Source: Proteiniphilum acetatigenes DSM 18083 (lineage in GTDB: Bacteria > Bacteroidota > Bacteroidia > Bacteroidales > Dysgonomonadaceae). From it: a stretch of DNA of 64,000 bases. This document shows positions 41,695 through 51,594 of this stretch, in pieces. Both the position numbers and the translations under genes were made by a program. Numbering within the stretch: the first letter of the stretch is position 1; every line of letters begins with the position of its first letter. The stretch covers positions 41,343-105,342 of the forward strand of contig NZ_KB905705.1 of the NCBI RefSeq assembly GCF_000380985.1, read 5' to 3'. The notes below the pieces were generated by a model. The model saw only the letters and a list, made by a program, of their open reading frames with translations, had not been told where the DNA came from and searched no databases.

Positions 41695-42888
41695 TTATTC
41701 AATGGTAACACCTTCAGGCATACGGTACATATCAGGTAAATCACCGGAGAAGAAGGATAACGGACTGTTATACATTTCCAGGAAACTGCTCTCCGACGGA
41801 TGTCCTTTAAATACCGAATAGAAATGATTCCCGTTCCCGGAAGGATCATACTCATTCCTCCACATTACAATAAGACTGATAAATTGACCGGTAGCGGGTG
41901 TAAGTATCTGTTGAGTCCAATAATCCTTTTCCGGCACTCCATTATGTTGTATCCCTTCCACTCCTGTCTCCGTAATACCACAAGGCTTTTTCAATTCTTT
42001 AGAGAGTTTTGACAGGGTGTTAAGGTTAGTCGTCAGCGTAACCGGATTCAATCCGTGGTACGCATCCATACCGAGAAAATCCACATACTCGTCACCCGGC
42101 CATCTGAAAAGAAAATTCTCACGTCCCTGCACCGAGTCGATCTGCGGTGAGATAGCATAGATCAGGTTATGCACACCCCTTATATCCCTTAAGTAATTTA
42201 CGGTGAATCGCCACAAATCGATAAACTCGCTTTGGGTGGCACACGATCTACCCCACCATGACCAATTTTGCGTGTGTTCATGATATGGCCTGAAGATGAC
42301 AGGGATTAATTTCCCATCCGCTCCTTTTAAATTAAGTGCGAAATCAGCAAAACGATCAAGCCATATTTTAAATCTCACATTGGTATCGCTTCCTTCTTTC
42401 AGAATTTCCTTCACTACCTGATTGCTGGAATTATCCCATGAGTCACCACCAGTCAACGGATTATTCAAATGGGCACAAACCGTCAATACCTCACCCCTGT
42501 TATATGCTTCGATAGCTACTCTCCTGCGGATCAGGTTCCCGGGACTTTCATACCTGTCGTCCATTATTTCACCCACATCAAAACTGAATACTGCGGGATA
42601 ATCACCACACACATCTTTCGTATCCGAACGTCCGGTTTCATTATACCATTTCCGTCCATACCATAGATCATCGTGGTGCCCGAACATAAAACCTCTTGAC
42701 TGTATTACCCATAGATTAGCATAAAGCGCCTTTGTTTCCGGGGTTGAACTCTTATCTACCATACTGAGTTCCGTTATCTCTTCTTCTTCCTGTTTTACTT
42801 CCGGCACGTCTTCCACTTTGGAACAATAGGACATGAACAGTATAAAGAAGGATAGAAACAAGTATTCTTTTTTTCCGATATCTCTCAT
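41695..42888 (-). CDS. GH26 endo-beta-mannanase, lipoprotein
   Basis: Hydrolyses beta-1,4-mannan backbones. The 397-residue protein has a lipobox (FMSYC, Cys22) and an acidic linker, then a GH26 barrel (about 50-390). The acid/base Glu lies in PYHEHTQNWSWWG (E204) and the nucleophile in GITETGVEG (E307). GFMFGHHDDLWYG near the start is typical of the family. Surface anchoring would let it cut polymer outside the cell. It is the distal gene of the PUL operon, 3 bases after the previous stop codon. Confidence 0.93.
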   Translation of the reverse strand: MRDIGKKEYLFLSFFILFMSYCSKVEDVPEVKQEEEEITELSMVDKSSTPETKALYANLWVIQSRGFMFGHHDDLWYGRKWYNETGRSDTKDVCGDYPAVFSFDVGEIMDDRYESPGNLIRRRVAIEAYNRGEVLTVCAHLNNPLTGGDSWDNSSNQVVKEILKEGSDTNVRFKIWLDRFADFALNLKGADGKLIPVIFRPYHEHTQNWSWWGRSCATQSEFIDLWRFTVNYLRDIRGVHNLIYAISPQIDSVQGRENFLFRWPGDEYVDFLGMDAYHGLNPVTLTTNLNTLSKLSKELKKPCGITETGVEGIQHNGVPEKDYWTQQILTPATGQFISLIVMWRNEYDPSGNGNHFYSVFKGHPSESSFLEMYNSPLSFFSGDLPDMYRMPEGVTIE

Positions 42889-42891
42889 CCT

Positions 42892-44382
42892 TTATTCCAT
42901 ATTGGTTAATAATATAAAGCTTTGAGCCTTTATTTTTGTTTCAAAACGATTGCCTATGTTGATTCCTGTTTTCACGGGAATGGGATGTCCGTCTTTATTT
43001 ACAGGGCGTTGATCCTCTTCATACACATAAAGAGATAGATTTTCTATCTTTTCGGGAAAAGAGACCGACAGTTCCTTATCCTTTTCTCCCACGTTTACGG
43101 CTGCCAGCACATAGCGACCATTATGAACCGCAGCCGCTACGCGAAGATTATTGTCACTATTCAGTTCGGACTTCAGAATATCGCTTCCTGACGGGAAATA
43201 TCTACACATTAATGCCCATGTATAATACCACGGACGAATTTCCTCTTCCGAAGGATCATTGAAGACCTCTTCACCCAGGACATTCCACATGCCCCATAGT
43301 TTTATATCTTTCGTGTTGCCGGAATCCCCGTTGCTGTGCATTGCATCGTCCAGCATCCAGGCTGCAATACCCGAATAACCCGCATTCATTACTTCCATAC
43401 AGAGAAAAGGCATATCCAAACCATAAAAATAATCATATACTAACAGATTGGCATCACTCCCCTCCGTGAAAGGATGTGCCTTCGCCCTTTGCTGGTACTC
43501 TTTCATCAGAATGGAATCCTCTTCCCGCCAGTACTTATAACCGGCCTCTCCAAGTACAATCTTTTTCCCTTCCGGAACACCCGCTTTATGATCCGCAAGG
43601 ATATCGGCAAACTGGCCTGACCTCACCTGATGCTGACCGGGATAAGCATGGACATTATATAAGCCGACCAAATCGTCTACATCTTCTGCCGTTTTATTTA
43701 TCCATCCGGGAGCGTCAAACTCCGACACCGGATTTTTGTAATCCATCACTACATCCGGCGATGCAAACCGCACCTGTTCGCTTAAACCGGGATATTCTCC
43801 CATTTTCTCCGAGAATCTGATCAACATAGACTTCCATAATTCATAATCGCCGTTCGTGGAAGCCCAGTCACCATCAGGTTCATTGAAAATGACAAAGTAC
43901 CTGATGCATGAAAAACCGAGATCATTCACCAGATAATTCAGGTAATCCACCGACATATCTACCCAACGCTGATCGTCTTTCATTTCCCAGGTCGGCGGGT
44001 TATATTCCCCGTACATCACCGTAATATCATTATCCTGACAATATTGAAGAAGACGTACAAGAGATTCTATATTTCTTGTCCTGTCATACTCTGCGGTTTC
44101 AGGATTAAAGTAGCGGAAGGGGCTATTGATCATTAAGCGTATATAACCGGGCCTCATGAAATCAACCCGTGTGAACAGCTTTTGCCAGTCCTCATCAGAA
44201 ACGGATGAACCCCATATTTCAGCTTCATCATACGGATCCCATTCAACTCCATTGCCCAGATAACCGGTACTGACAGCCTCACTGCTGATGACAATATTTA
44301 CTTTCTCATTTCCGGATGGGGAACATGAGAGGAAAAAGAGCATAACGCTCAACTGCACTATAAATATTATTATTTTCTTCAT
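42892..44382 (-). CDS. Clan GH-A glycoside hydrolase lipoprotein, copy 2
   Basis: A 496-residue lipoprotein (LSC, Cys20) with an (alpha/beta)8 glycosidase domain (about 40-390) and a C-terminal beta domain of about 100 residues. The clan-A acid/base Glu is in IFNEPDGDW (E168) and the nucleophile Glu in VLGEAGYK (E279). I cannot fix the GH family (GH5- or GH39-like); in this PUL a beta-mannan, mannoside or xylan substrate is plausible. It is clearly paralogous to the next gene upstream: same catalytic spacing, shared VDFMRP and DDAMHSN motifs, and EEIRPWYYTWAL versus EEVRPWFYAWSL. It is 3 bases from the GH26 gene. Confidence 0.85.
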   Translation of the reverse strand: MKKIIIFIVQLSVMLFFLSCSPSGNEKVNIVISSEAVSTGYLGNGVEWDPYDEAEIWGSSVSDEDWQKLFTRVDFMRPGYIRLMINSPFRYFNPETAEYDRTRNIESLVRLLQYCQDNDITVMYGEYNPPTWEMKDDQRWVDMSVDYLNYLVNDLGFSCIRYFVIFNEPDGDWASTNGDYELWKSMLIRFSEKMGEYPGLSEQVRFASPDVVMDYKNPVSEFDAPGWINKTAEDVDDLVGLYNVHAYPGQHQVRSGQFADILADHKAGVPEGKKIVLGEAGYKYWREEDSILMKEYQQRAKAHPFTEGSDANLLVYDYFYGLDMPFLCMEVMNAGYSGIAAWMLDDAMHSNGDSGNTKDIKLWGMWNVLGEEVFNDPSEEEIRPWYYTWALMCRYFPSGSDILKSELNSDNNLRVAAAVHNGRYVLAAVNVGEKDKELSVSFPEKIENLSLYVYEEDQRPVNKDGHPIPVKTGINIGNRFETKIKAQSFILLTNME

Positions 44383-44387
44383 TTCGT

Positions 44388-45857
44388 CTATTGCATATTC
44401 GTGAAAACGACCAATGACTCCGGTAACATCTCAACCACTACTCCATCGTGTAGATTAAGCTGCAATCCTTCCTCATTGGGGAGGAGTTTGTGATCTCCTT
44501 CTCTCTTTAAGGTGGTTCTATGATACACAAATTTACGACAATCCGCCATTTCAGCTATGCCCGGACTCTCCATCTTCACTGTCATTGCTTCGTCCGACAC
44601 ATTTACTACGGCAATCATCTGTTTTCCGTCTTTTTCCGACATAATGGCCTTTATATTTGTATCTCCCGAAACATCCGTCTGGTATATGACAGAGCCGGCG
44701 GGCATATATTTTGTAAGCAAAGACCATGCATAAAACCAGGGACGAACTTCTTCTTCCGAAGCGCCAAACAACTCTTCGCCCAAAATATTCCAGAAGCCCC
44801 ACACTTTCAGTTTATCGGGACTCTCGTTGGAGTGCATGGCATCGTCAAGCATCCATACGATACACCCGGAATAACCTTCATTCACCGTCTGGAACAGGGC
44901 ATCAGCCATATCGGTGCCATACATGAAGTCATATACGAACATCTGCGAATCCTCGGGTGAGGCATACGCCGCAGCTTTCGCCCGGCGTATGTTCTCCCTG
45001 TGGTATAGTGAGTCTGCTTCTTCTACAAACTTAAAGCCGATCTCACCCATGACTATTCTTTTCCCTTCGGGAATCTTCTCTTTGTAGGCACGGATAATTT
45101 CACTATATTCACCCGAATTGACAGTAATTTTAGAGGGATAGGTATGTATATCGTACAGTTCAACGACTTCACCTAGTGCATTCACCGTACTATCCATCCA
45201 CCATGCCTCTCTATCGTCCCAGATAGCGATATCAGGGCCCACCATTTTCACTTTATCATGTAACCCAAACTCTTTCAGATGTCCATAAAATTCTTTCATG
45301 GCTGCAATCCATAGAGTGTGGCTGGTATTGGTGGCCGACCAATCCCCATTCGGTTCGTTGATCAGGTTATAGAATTCAATACAGGTAAATTCTCTTTTGT
45401 GCACCAGATAATCCAACAGTTCAACCGCATGGAGCATATTTTTCTTATTGATCCCGGTCGTCCCTCGGTTAATCACACTCCATCCCCAATCCCCAAACAT
45501 CACTTTCACTCCACGGGTCTGGCAGTAACCGAGCATACGCTCCAATACATCCATATTCTTTTCAGGAACCAATTTCCCATTGTCAAGAAACGAGGAGGTA
45601 TTGATCATCATTCTGATAAATTGCGGGCGCATGAAATCAAGCCTTTCATACAGTTTATTCCAGTCGCTTTCCGAAATCTCCATACGTCCCATACCGTAAT
45701 CCAGTTGATAGGGATCCCACTGCACGCCGTTTCCAATGTAATCATCATTGATAACAGTATTCAAGTCGAATGATATAACCACATCCGGATTCCGGGGCGC
45801 ACATGAAACCTGTAATGATAGAATCAGGGAAAAGAATAGTACACGAAATATGTTCAT
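44388..45857 (-). CDS. Clan GH-A glycoside hydrolase lipoprotein, copy 1
   Basis: A 489-residue lipoprotein (VSC, Cys19), the paralogue of the gene at 42892-44382 and separated from it by 5 bases. The acid/base Glu is in LINEPNGDW (E168) and the nucleophile in VMGEIGFK (E272). LGYCQTRGVKVMFGDWGWS replaces the partner's LLQYCQDNDITVMYGEYNPP, so the substrate clefts differ. Tandem duplication with divergence points to two related activities on one polymer. The GH family is not fixed. Confidence 0.85.
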   Translation of the reverse strand: MNIFRVLFFSLILSLQVSCAPRNPDVVISFDLNTVINDDYIGNGVQWDPYQLDYGMGRMEISESDWNKLYERLDFMRPQFIRMMINTSSFLDNGKLVPEKNMDVLERMLGYCQTRGVKVMFGDWGWSVINRGTTGINKKNMLHAVELLDYLVHKREFTCIEFYNLINEPNGDWSATNTSHTLWIAAMKEFYGHLKEFGLHDKVKMVGPDIAIWDDREAWWMDSTVNALGEVVELYDIHTYPSKITVNSGEYSEIIRAYKEKIPEGKRIVMGEIGFKFVEEADSLYHRENIRRAKAAAYASPEDSQMFVYDFMYGTDMADALFQTVNEGYSGCIVWMLDDAMHSNESPDKLKVWGFWNILGEELFGASEEEVRPWFYAWSLLTKYMPAGSVIYQTDVSGDTNIKAIMSEKDGKQMIAVVNVSDEAMTVKMESPGIAEMADCRKFVYHRTTLKREGDHKLLPNEEGLQLNLHDGVVVEMLPESLVVFTNMQ

Positions 45858-45861
45858 ATTA

Positions 45862-46821
45862 TTATTCCTGTTTTGTTACCATAATAAAGTATTTACGTGC
45901 TTTTTTCACAAACACATCATAGTCGGTATAGATATAAGTCCAGTCATCCACACCATTGATATTGAAAGCAAAAGCATTATTGGCAACCGTCACCGAATGA
46001 TTATATCCCATATCATACGTTCCTGCATTCTCCAGTGTTCCTGTCGATTCTTTCCCGTCTTTATCTATAAAGGTAATGGTTCCTGTAGCATAATTACGTA
46101 TCCATTGACTTTCCCCTTCCGGTATCTTCCGGTAATAATCCTTTTTATCAACATCGACACCATTCTCCGGATTAGAAGAGGCTTTAAAGATAAAATCGGC
46201 ATATTTACCGTCGGACCCCGGACGATTTATGCATGTACCCATTGTATTGCCATCGTCTGTGATACTTTCAAGTGTAAACTCCAGCGTATTGTCATATTCG
46301 ACAGATGGTGCAAATTCATCATACCAACACCAGGGCTTATCCATGAACGAGTAGACCCTTCCACCACCATATTCAGGGCCGGTACCGCCATACAGGACAA
46401 ATTCGTCTATGGACCATATCCCTTCGAGGGTTTCCCGGAATTCATTTGCATAGACAACATACTGCCGTTCTTCTCCCAAAGGAGAAGCAACAGTAATCGA
46501 TGCTTTCCTTTCGGGATTATTAAAATCCAGTGTTTGTCCTTTCCCTACACTTGAAGTGGCATGGTATGAAAGTACAATACTCTCTATCTCTACTTTAGAG
46601 ATATCCTCGATGGCGCCTACATTAAGGGTAACCAGTACTTCACCCTTGCTTTCATCTACTCTTTTTATTTCGGCTTGTCCGACCTGATTCTTAAATTTCA
46701 AGCTGATGATCGAACGTTCATGATTCCACGCTCCCTTGTTCAACTCATCCTGCATATCTTTTACACATGAAAGCATGAGTGAAACGGCAAGAAAGCATAT
46801 AAAATATCTCGTTATTTTCAT
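45862..46821 (-). CDS. Surface glycan-binding lipoprotein of the PUL
   Basis: About 320 residues. Start 46821 (MKITRYF) is preferred over 46830 because it gives the tighter signal peptide; the lipobox is LMLSC. An Ig/DUF5018-like domain (about 35-135, SIISLKFKNQVGQAEIKRVD and RQYVVYANEF) precedes a lipocalin-like C-terminal part that begins LEGIWSIDEFVLYGG. It sits right after susD, the usual place of the surface glycan-binding protein in Bacteroidota PULs. There are no catalytic motifs. Ligand specificity is inferred only from the operon. Confidence 0.8.
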   Translation of the reverse strand: MKITRYFICFLAVSLMLSCVKDMQDELNKGAWNHERSIISLKFKNQVGQAEIKRVDESKGEVLVTLNVGAIEDISKVEIESIVLSYHATSSVGKGQTLDFNNPERKASITVASPLGEERQYVVYANEFRETLEGIWSIDEFVLYGGTGPEYGGGRVYSFMDKPWCWYDEFAPSVEYDNTLEFTLESITDDGNTMGTCINRPGSDGKYADFIFKASSNPENGVDVDKKDYYRKIPEGESQWIRNYATGTITFIDKDGKESTGTLENAGTYDMGYNHSVTVANNAFAFNINGVDDWTYIYTDYDVFVKKARKYFIMVTKQE

Positions 46822-46851
46822 TGGTTGCATATCCTGTTACGTATTAATTTA

Positions 46852-48390
46852 TTATCTCAGACTTGGATTCAGGTTGATCTCTTCTTGCGGCAATGGATAA
46901 AAAGTATACTGGTTCTCACTCAAACCGGCATCTATCACCTCCTGTATCTCTCCAATTTTCCCCCATCTGCGTATATCGTACATTCTGTCGGCCTCAAAAG
47001 CCATTTCAAATTTTCTTTCATTGTACACTTTTTCCCTGAACTCTGCCGTGGAAAGTCCCGGTGTCAGGTCATTCAAGCCCGCCCGGTTCCGGATAAAATT
47101 CATCACTTCATAGGCTTCGGGAACAGGACCTGCAGCTTCCGCATAAACCATGGCAATATCCGTAAAACGCAAGAGAAAGGGGCGTGTACTGGTTTTATCT
47201 CCATCAAACTGGGGATCAATATATTTCCGGCTGAAAGGATATTCAAGATTTCCTCCACCACCCGGATTCCATTGGGCAACGATCTCTCCATTGGCATTAT
47301 AGACTTTATCCGCGATCAGATGTTTTCTTCTTAAATCATCATCTTCGAACTCATTGTAGAAATCGATTTCGGTCTGGTATTCACCCCAACCGTCATGCGA
47401 CCTGATATACTGATCGGTTTCGCCTTGTTTCAACCAGATGGTTGCACCTTCAATATAGGGAAGGAACATTTTCGATATTTTGGAGTATTGCCCTTCCGAT
47501 TCACCGCTTCTGTGCATGGACATCAAAAATATATTCTCTCTGCCTGTAACGTTTTCCACATCATATATCGAGAGGAGATCATTTTCAAATCCATATGTAT
47601 GCTGTGCATAATTCGAGTCAAAATTCAAAACCCGACCGGCATATTTCTTTGCTTCGGCATACATTTCAGTAACGTCTTTACTCATATCCCTGTAAAGCGG
47701 CACGTTATTCTCTTTTGCCGATGCGGCATAAAGATATATCTTGGCCAATAGCGCCTGCGCGGCAACGCGGTCTACACGCCCCATCACCGGGGAGTTATAT
47801 ACCGGAAGTAGTTCTTCCGCTTTCAGACAATCTTCGATCATCAGGTTATATACCTCGTCCATATTTTTCGCCAGTGGAGCACCGGTTTGATGCAATGTTT
47901 CCACTAAATCGGAATGCATCGGCACAAGTCCGAAGTTACGGGAAAGACAGAAATAATTATAGGCCCTCAGAAAATATGCTTCACCCATATACTGATCTTT
48001 GAGTCTCTGGTCGATATCGGTATTGGGCATATTCTTTAAAACTGCATGGGCCCTGTTTATAGCGATATAAGAATACTTGAAGAAATTTACCAATGTACCG
48101 TTCGTGTCAAAGTTATCTATTCTCCATAAATTCAATGCCCTGTTATCTACAGAAGCATCTCCTTTGGTGGTAAGGATCTCGGTGGGCATATCCCCCATAA
48201 AATAGAGGGCACGTGAGTATTCTATATAGGTGAGCGTAGCGAAAGCATAATTAATGGCAGCTTTTGCATCTCCCTCTGTCTTATAAAAGTTATCTTCGGA
48301 ATAGAAACCGTACGGCTCTTCGTCCAGACTACATGAGTGGAGCGCTATTATTCCGCATAAGATAGATAAAAGTAATATTTTCGTTTTCAT
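46852..48390 (-). CDS. susD: SusD/RagB-family glycan-binding lipoprotein
   Basis: About 512 residues from ATG 48390, which opens the signal peptide MKTKILLLSILCGIIALHSC (lipobox HSC). The frame itself extends to 48435 and would overlap susC without reason. TPR-type helices carry AKAAINYAFATLTYIEYSRA and GEAYFLRAYNYFCLSRNFG, and the C-terminal RERRFEMAFE-like motif is present as NERKFEMAFEADRMYDIRRW. It forms the lid of the SusC channel and hands over oligosaccharides. Confidence 0.94.
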   Translation of the reverse strand: MKTKILLLSILCGIIALHSCSLDEEPYGFYSEDNFYKTEGDAKAAINYAFATLTYIEYSRALYFMGDMPTEILTTKGDASVDNRALNLWRIDNFDTNGTLVNFFKYSYIAINRAHAVLKNMPNTDIDQRLKDQYMGEAYFLRAYNYFCLSRNFGLVPMHSDLVETLHQTGAPLAKNMDEVYNLMIEDCLKAEELLPVYNSPVMGRVDRVAAQALLAKIYLYAASAKENNVPLYRDMSKDVTEMYAEAKKYAGRVLNFDSNYAQHTYGFENDLLSIYDVENVTGRENIFLMSMHRSGESEGQYSKISKMFLPYIEGATIWLKQGETDQYIRSHDGWGEYQTEIDFYNEFEDDDLRRKHLIADKVYNANGEIVAQWNPGGGGNLEYPFSRKYIDPQFDGDKTSTRPFLLRFTDIAMVYAEAAGPVPEAYEVMNFIRNRAGLNDLTPGLSTAEFREKVYNERKFEMAFEADRMYDIRRWGKIGEIQEVIDAGLSENQYTFYPLPQEEINLNPSLR

Positions 48391-48404
48391 TGTCGTTCTG
48401 CAAT

Positions 48405-51400
48405 TTAAAAGGTTAGATCTAATCCTATTGTCCATTTCCTGAGACGCGGATATCCACCGGTATAGATGCCCATCTGATCCACTTCAGGATCATACCCGTC
48501 GAATTTCGTAAAGGTATACAGATTCGAAGCATTCAGATAGAGGCGGATCTTTGAAGCGAATACCCTCTCTTTCGGCAAATCAAATGTGTAACCCACACTG
48601 GCATTTTGTATCCTTACAAACGATCCGTCTTCAATCCAGTAATCAGAAAAACGGGTCTGACGTCCGTCCCTGAGACTGGGATATTTATTGGTAGGATTAT
48701 CAGGTGTCCACCTGAAAGCTGCATTATGTGGATCTCCGAACATTTTGGTATTGAGTACGTCGTTCCCGAAAACCCCATTCAGGAAAATACTTGCATCAAA
48801 GTTCTTCCAACGCACGCCAATATTCAAACTTGCCGTAAAATCGGGGTTCGGATCACCTATGATCATTTTATCATCCTCATTGATCACACCCTTTGCACTA
48901 TCGTCATCATAAATATTCCTGTATTTGAATTCTCCCGGCAATGCATCGTCGCCCAACAGGCCGGAATTCAATCCTTCATTGATATCCTGAATGATACCAT
49001 CGAATTTATATCCGTAAAAGACATTGATAGGTTGTCCGATTGCCAATATATTGGTATACGAACGGTATTGCTCCCTCAGATTGCCAATCACCTCATACTC
49101 CATACCGGTACGCGCATCTTTTAACAATCCCGATTCAATACTACTTCCAAGATCGAGTACTTTATTACGGTTCATTGAAAAGATCAACGTGCTGTTCAAT
49201 CCCCAGTCTTTTGTGTCGACAATTATACCGTCTAATGTTACTTCAAAACCCTTGTTCATGATTTTCCCGTCATTGACCCACATCCTGTCGTATCCGGATG
49301 AGAACGGCAGGTTTCTTTCACGCAACAGGTCGGAGGTTTCCTTCTGATAAAAATCAATGGTAGTTCTTAATCTTCCCTTTAAAAGAGCCAGATCGATCCC
49401 AAAGTCCACTTGTGAGGTGGTTTCCCATTTCAAATCGGGATTAGGTATGCCGCTCCATACCATCCATATTCCATCCTGGCCGGTGTATCCCGATACATAT
49501 CCGGGTCCTATGGCAGTCAACCATTGTCCCTCGTTATAGTATTGGGTAGTACCGTAGCGGCTGAGTGTTTGATATGGGCTTATCCCCTGGTTTCCTGAGA
49601 TACCATAACTCAATCTGAATTTCAGTTCATCAAAGATATCCCATTTCTTTACAAAATCCTCTTCGTGTGCTTTCCAGCTAACCGCACCAGATGGGAAATA
49701 GGCCCACTTCTGATTTTTTCCGAATTTAGAAGAACCATCGGCCCGAAAAGTAATTGTAGCGAGGTATTTATTATCCAATGCATAATTCAACCGACCCATT
49801 CCGGACAATAACTTACTCTTTGAATAACCGTTAGAGATAATATTATTTGCTTTCTCTCCGGCGCCCATATTTTCATTACCGAGCGATTCATTCACAAACC
49901 CGTTTGCCGTCAGATACGAATCACGGTATTGGAACCATTCATACGAGTGTCCCAACATCACTCCTATTTCATGCCGGTCATTGAACGTATTCGTGTAGTT
50001 CGCAAAGTTCTCTGATACAAAATTCTGGTTTTCGGTATTGCCTATAACTCCCCGGCCTCTATTCTCTGTTCCGACCTGTGTATATCTCTGCGGCCAATAC
50101 TGGTCGTTAGTCGATTTACCGAATTTATAATTCAGTTGACTCGTCAACTTTAATTCCGGTAATAACTGCCATTCGAATGCACCTGAAGATATTACATCCA
50201 GCATTTTGGTTCTATTGTAAGAATGTTCCCGAATAGCTATTGGATGGTCATAGTCGTACGAAGTTGTTTGATAATAAGTTCCATCTTCATTATACACCGG
50301 ATAGATGGGATTTCTCCAGTAAGATTGCCCTCCATTACTGTCTCTATCACCCAGGTAAAGTATGTTCGAAGCACGAATAGTAAAATTATCGTATAATTTA
50401 TGCCCCACGTTCAGATTATATCCTCCTTTCATATAATCGTCATCCACATACATACCCTTGTCGGTAAAATAGTTGGCGCTCAAGTTAAAACTTGTTTTTT
50501 CATTCGCACTTGAAACCCCGATCGTAGTGTTATTCGATACCGGTGCTTTTCTGAAAACCAACTCATCCCATCTGGTGTTTGTGGTCCATGTTGTCTGTAA
50601 TTCTTCAATGGAGGGATAATATACACCGGCAGAATTTCTTTCACCGATATAGAGAGGTTGTAGTCCACCATTAACACGGCTTTCGTTATTCAGCATCGCC
50701 ATAAGAACGGGATCCCTCCATAGATCTAATTTTGTGGAGAATTCCGAGATAGTCATCTGTTGCTTGACAGTTACCGAAGTAGTCCCTTCCCTGGCTCTTC
50801 TGGTCGTTACAAGAATCACCCCGTTTGCACCACGCGAGCCATAAATTGCCGATGCCGACGCATCTTTCAGCACTTCCATAGACACAATATCATCCGTATT
50901 GATCTGTTTCAGGTCACCGGCATCACCAAGAGGAAAACCATCCACTACAATAAGTGGAGAATTCGATCCCCGCAGGGAGCTGTTACCCCGAATCCTCACT
51001 GTGGATCCGGCTCCGGGATCCTGCGAAGAGTTGATCACCTGTACCCCTGCGGCACGTCCCTGAAGCAATCCTTCTATTGAGTTAGCAGGAATATCAGCTA
51101 TGACCTCCGTTTTTACACTGGCTACAGCACCGGTCAAATCGCTTTTTCTCATTGTACCATATCCTACTACCACCATCTCACCAAGCATAATGGCATCATC
51201 CTTCATTATCACATCAATCTTGTTTCTGTTATTCACAGCAACCTCCTGACTGGTCATTCCAATGCTGGTAAATTCCAAAACACCGTCTGCAGGTACTCCA
51301 TACAACTGATATTTCCCATCCATATCGGTTGCTGTCCCGGTAAGTATTTGCGCACCTTTCACTATTACCGAGACTCCGATAAGAGGCTCACCCTTTTCAT

Positions 51401-51545
51401 CTGTCACAATGCCGCTCACGTTAATCTTTCCGGATTCCTGTTGAGTTTTAGCATATAGCACCGGGGAGTTGCCCCATAAAACAGCAACAAAAACCAAGAA
51501 AGTGATGATAGCATTGCTTCTCTTTCTAAAATTTTCACTTTTCAT
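48405..51545 (-). CDS. susC: SusC/RagA-family TonB-dependent outer-membrane transporter
   Basis: A 1046-residue outer-membrane protein. Signal peptide (about 1-33), CarboxypepD_reg-like domain (about 42-115, VSGIVTDEKGEPLIGVSVIV), then the plug with VVVGYGTMRKSDLTGAVASV and VLKDASASAIYGSRGANGVI, then the 22-strand barrel, ending in an aromatic residue (LDLTF). It imports oligosaccharides with TonB energy, paired with SusD 15 bases downstream. It is the first gene of the susC-susD-SGBP-GH run. Confidence 0.95.
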   Translation of the reverse strand: MKSENFRKRSNAIITFLVFVAVLWGNSPVLYAKTQQESGKINVSGIVTDEKGEPLIGVSVIVKGAQILTGTATDMDGKYQLYGVPADGVLEFTSIGMTSQEVAVNNRNKIDVIMKDDAIMLGEMVVVGYGTMRKSDLTGAVASVKTEVIADIPANSIEGLLQGRAAGVQVINSSQDPGAGSTVRIRGNSSLRGSNSPLIVVDGFPLGDAGDLKQINTDDIVSMEVLKDASASAIYGSRGANGVILVTTRRAREGTTSVTVKQQMTISEFSTKLDLWRDPVLMAMLNNESRVNGGLQPLYIGERNSAGVYYPSIEELQTTWTTNTRWDELVFRKAPVSNNTTIGVSSANEKTSFNLSANYFTDKGMYVDDDYMKGGYNLNVGHKLYDNFTIRASNILYLGDRDSNGGQSYWRNPIYPVYNEDGTYYQTTSYDYDHPIAIREHSYNRTKMLDVISSGAFEWQLLPELKLTSQLNYKFGKSTNDQYWPQRYTQVGTENRGRGVIGNTENQNFVSENFANYTNTFNDRHEIGVMLGHSYEWFQYRDSYLTANGFVNESLGNENMGAGEKANNIISNGYSKSKLLSGMGRLNYALDNKYLATITFRADGSSKFGKNQKWAYFPSGAVSWKAHEEDFVKKWDIFDELKFRLSYGISGNQGISPYQTLSRYGTTQYYNEGQWLTAIGPGYVSGYTGQDGIWMVWSGIPNPDLKWETTSQVDFGIDLALLKGRLRTTIDFYQKETSDLLRERNLPFSSGYDRMWVNDGKIMNKGFEVTLDGIIVDTKDWGLNSTLIFSMNRNKVLDLGSSIESGLLKDARTGMEYEVIGNLREQYRSYTNILAIGQPINVFYGYKFDGIIQDINEGLNSGLLGDDALPGEFKYRNIYDDDSAKGVINEDDKMIIGDPNPDFTASLNIGVRWKNFDASIFLNGVFGNDVLNTKMFGDPHNAAFRWTPDNPTNKYPSLRDGRQTRFSDYWIEDGSFVRIQNASVGYTFDLPKERVFASKIRLYLNASNLYTFTKFDGYDPEVDQMGIYTGGYPRLRKWTIGLDLTF

Positions 51546-51594
51546 TCTCTTCAGTTATTAAATTATTACATTCTGTTAACAATTCTCATTTTTC

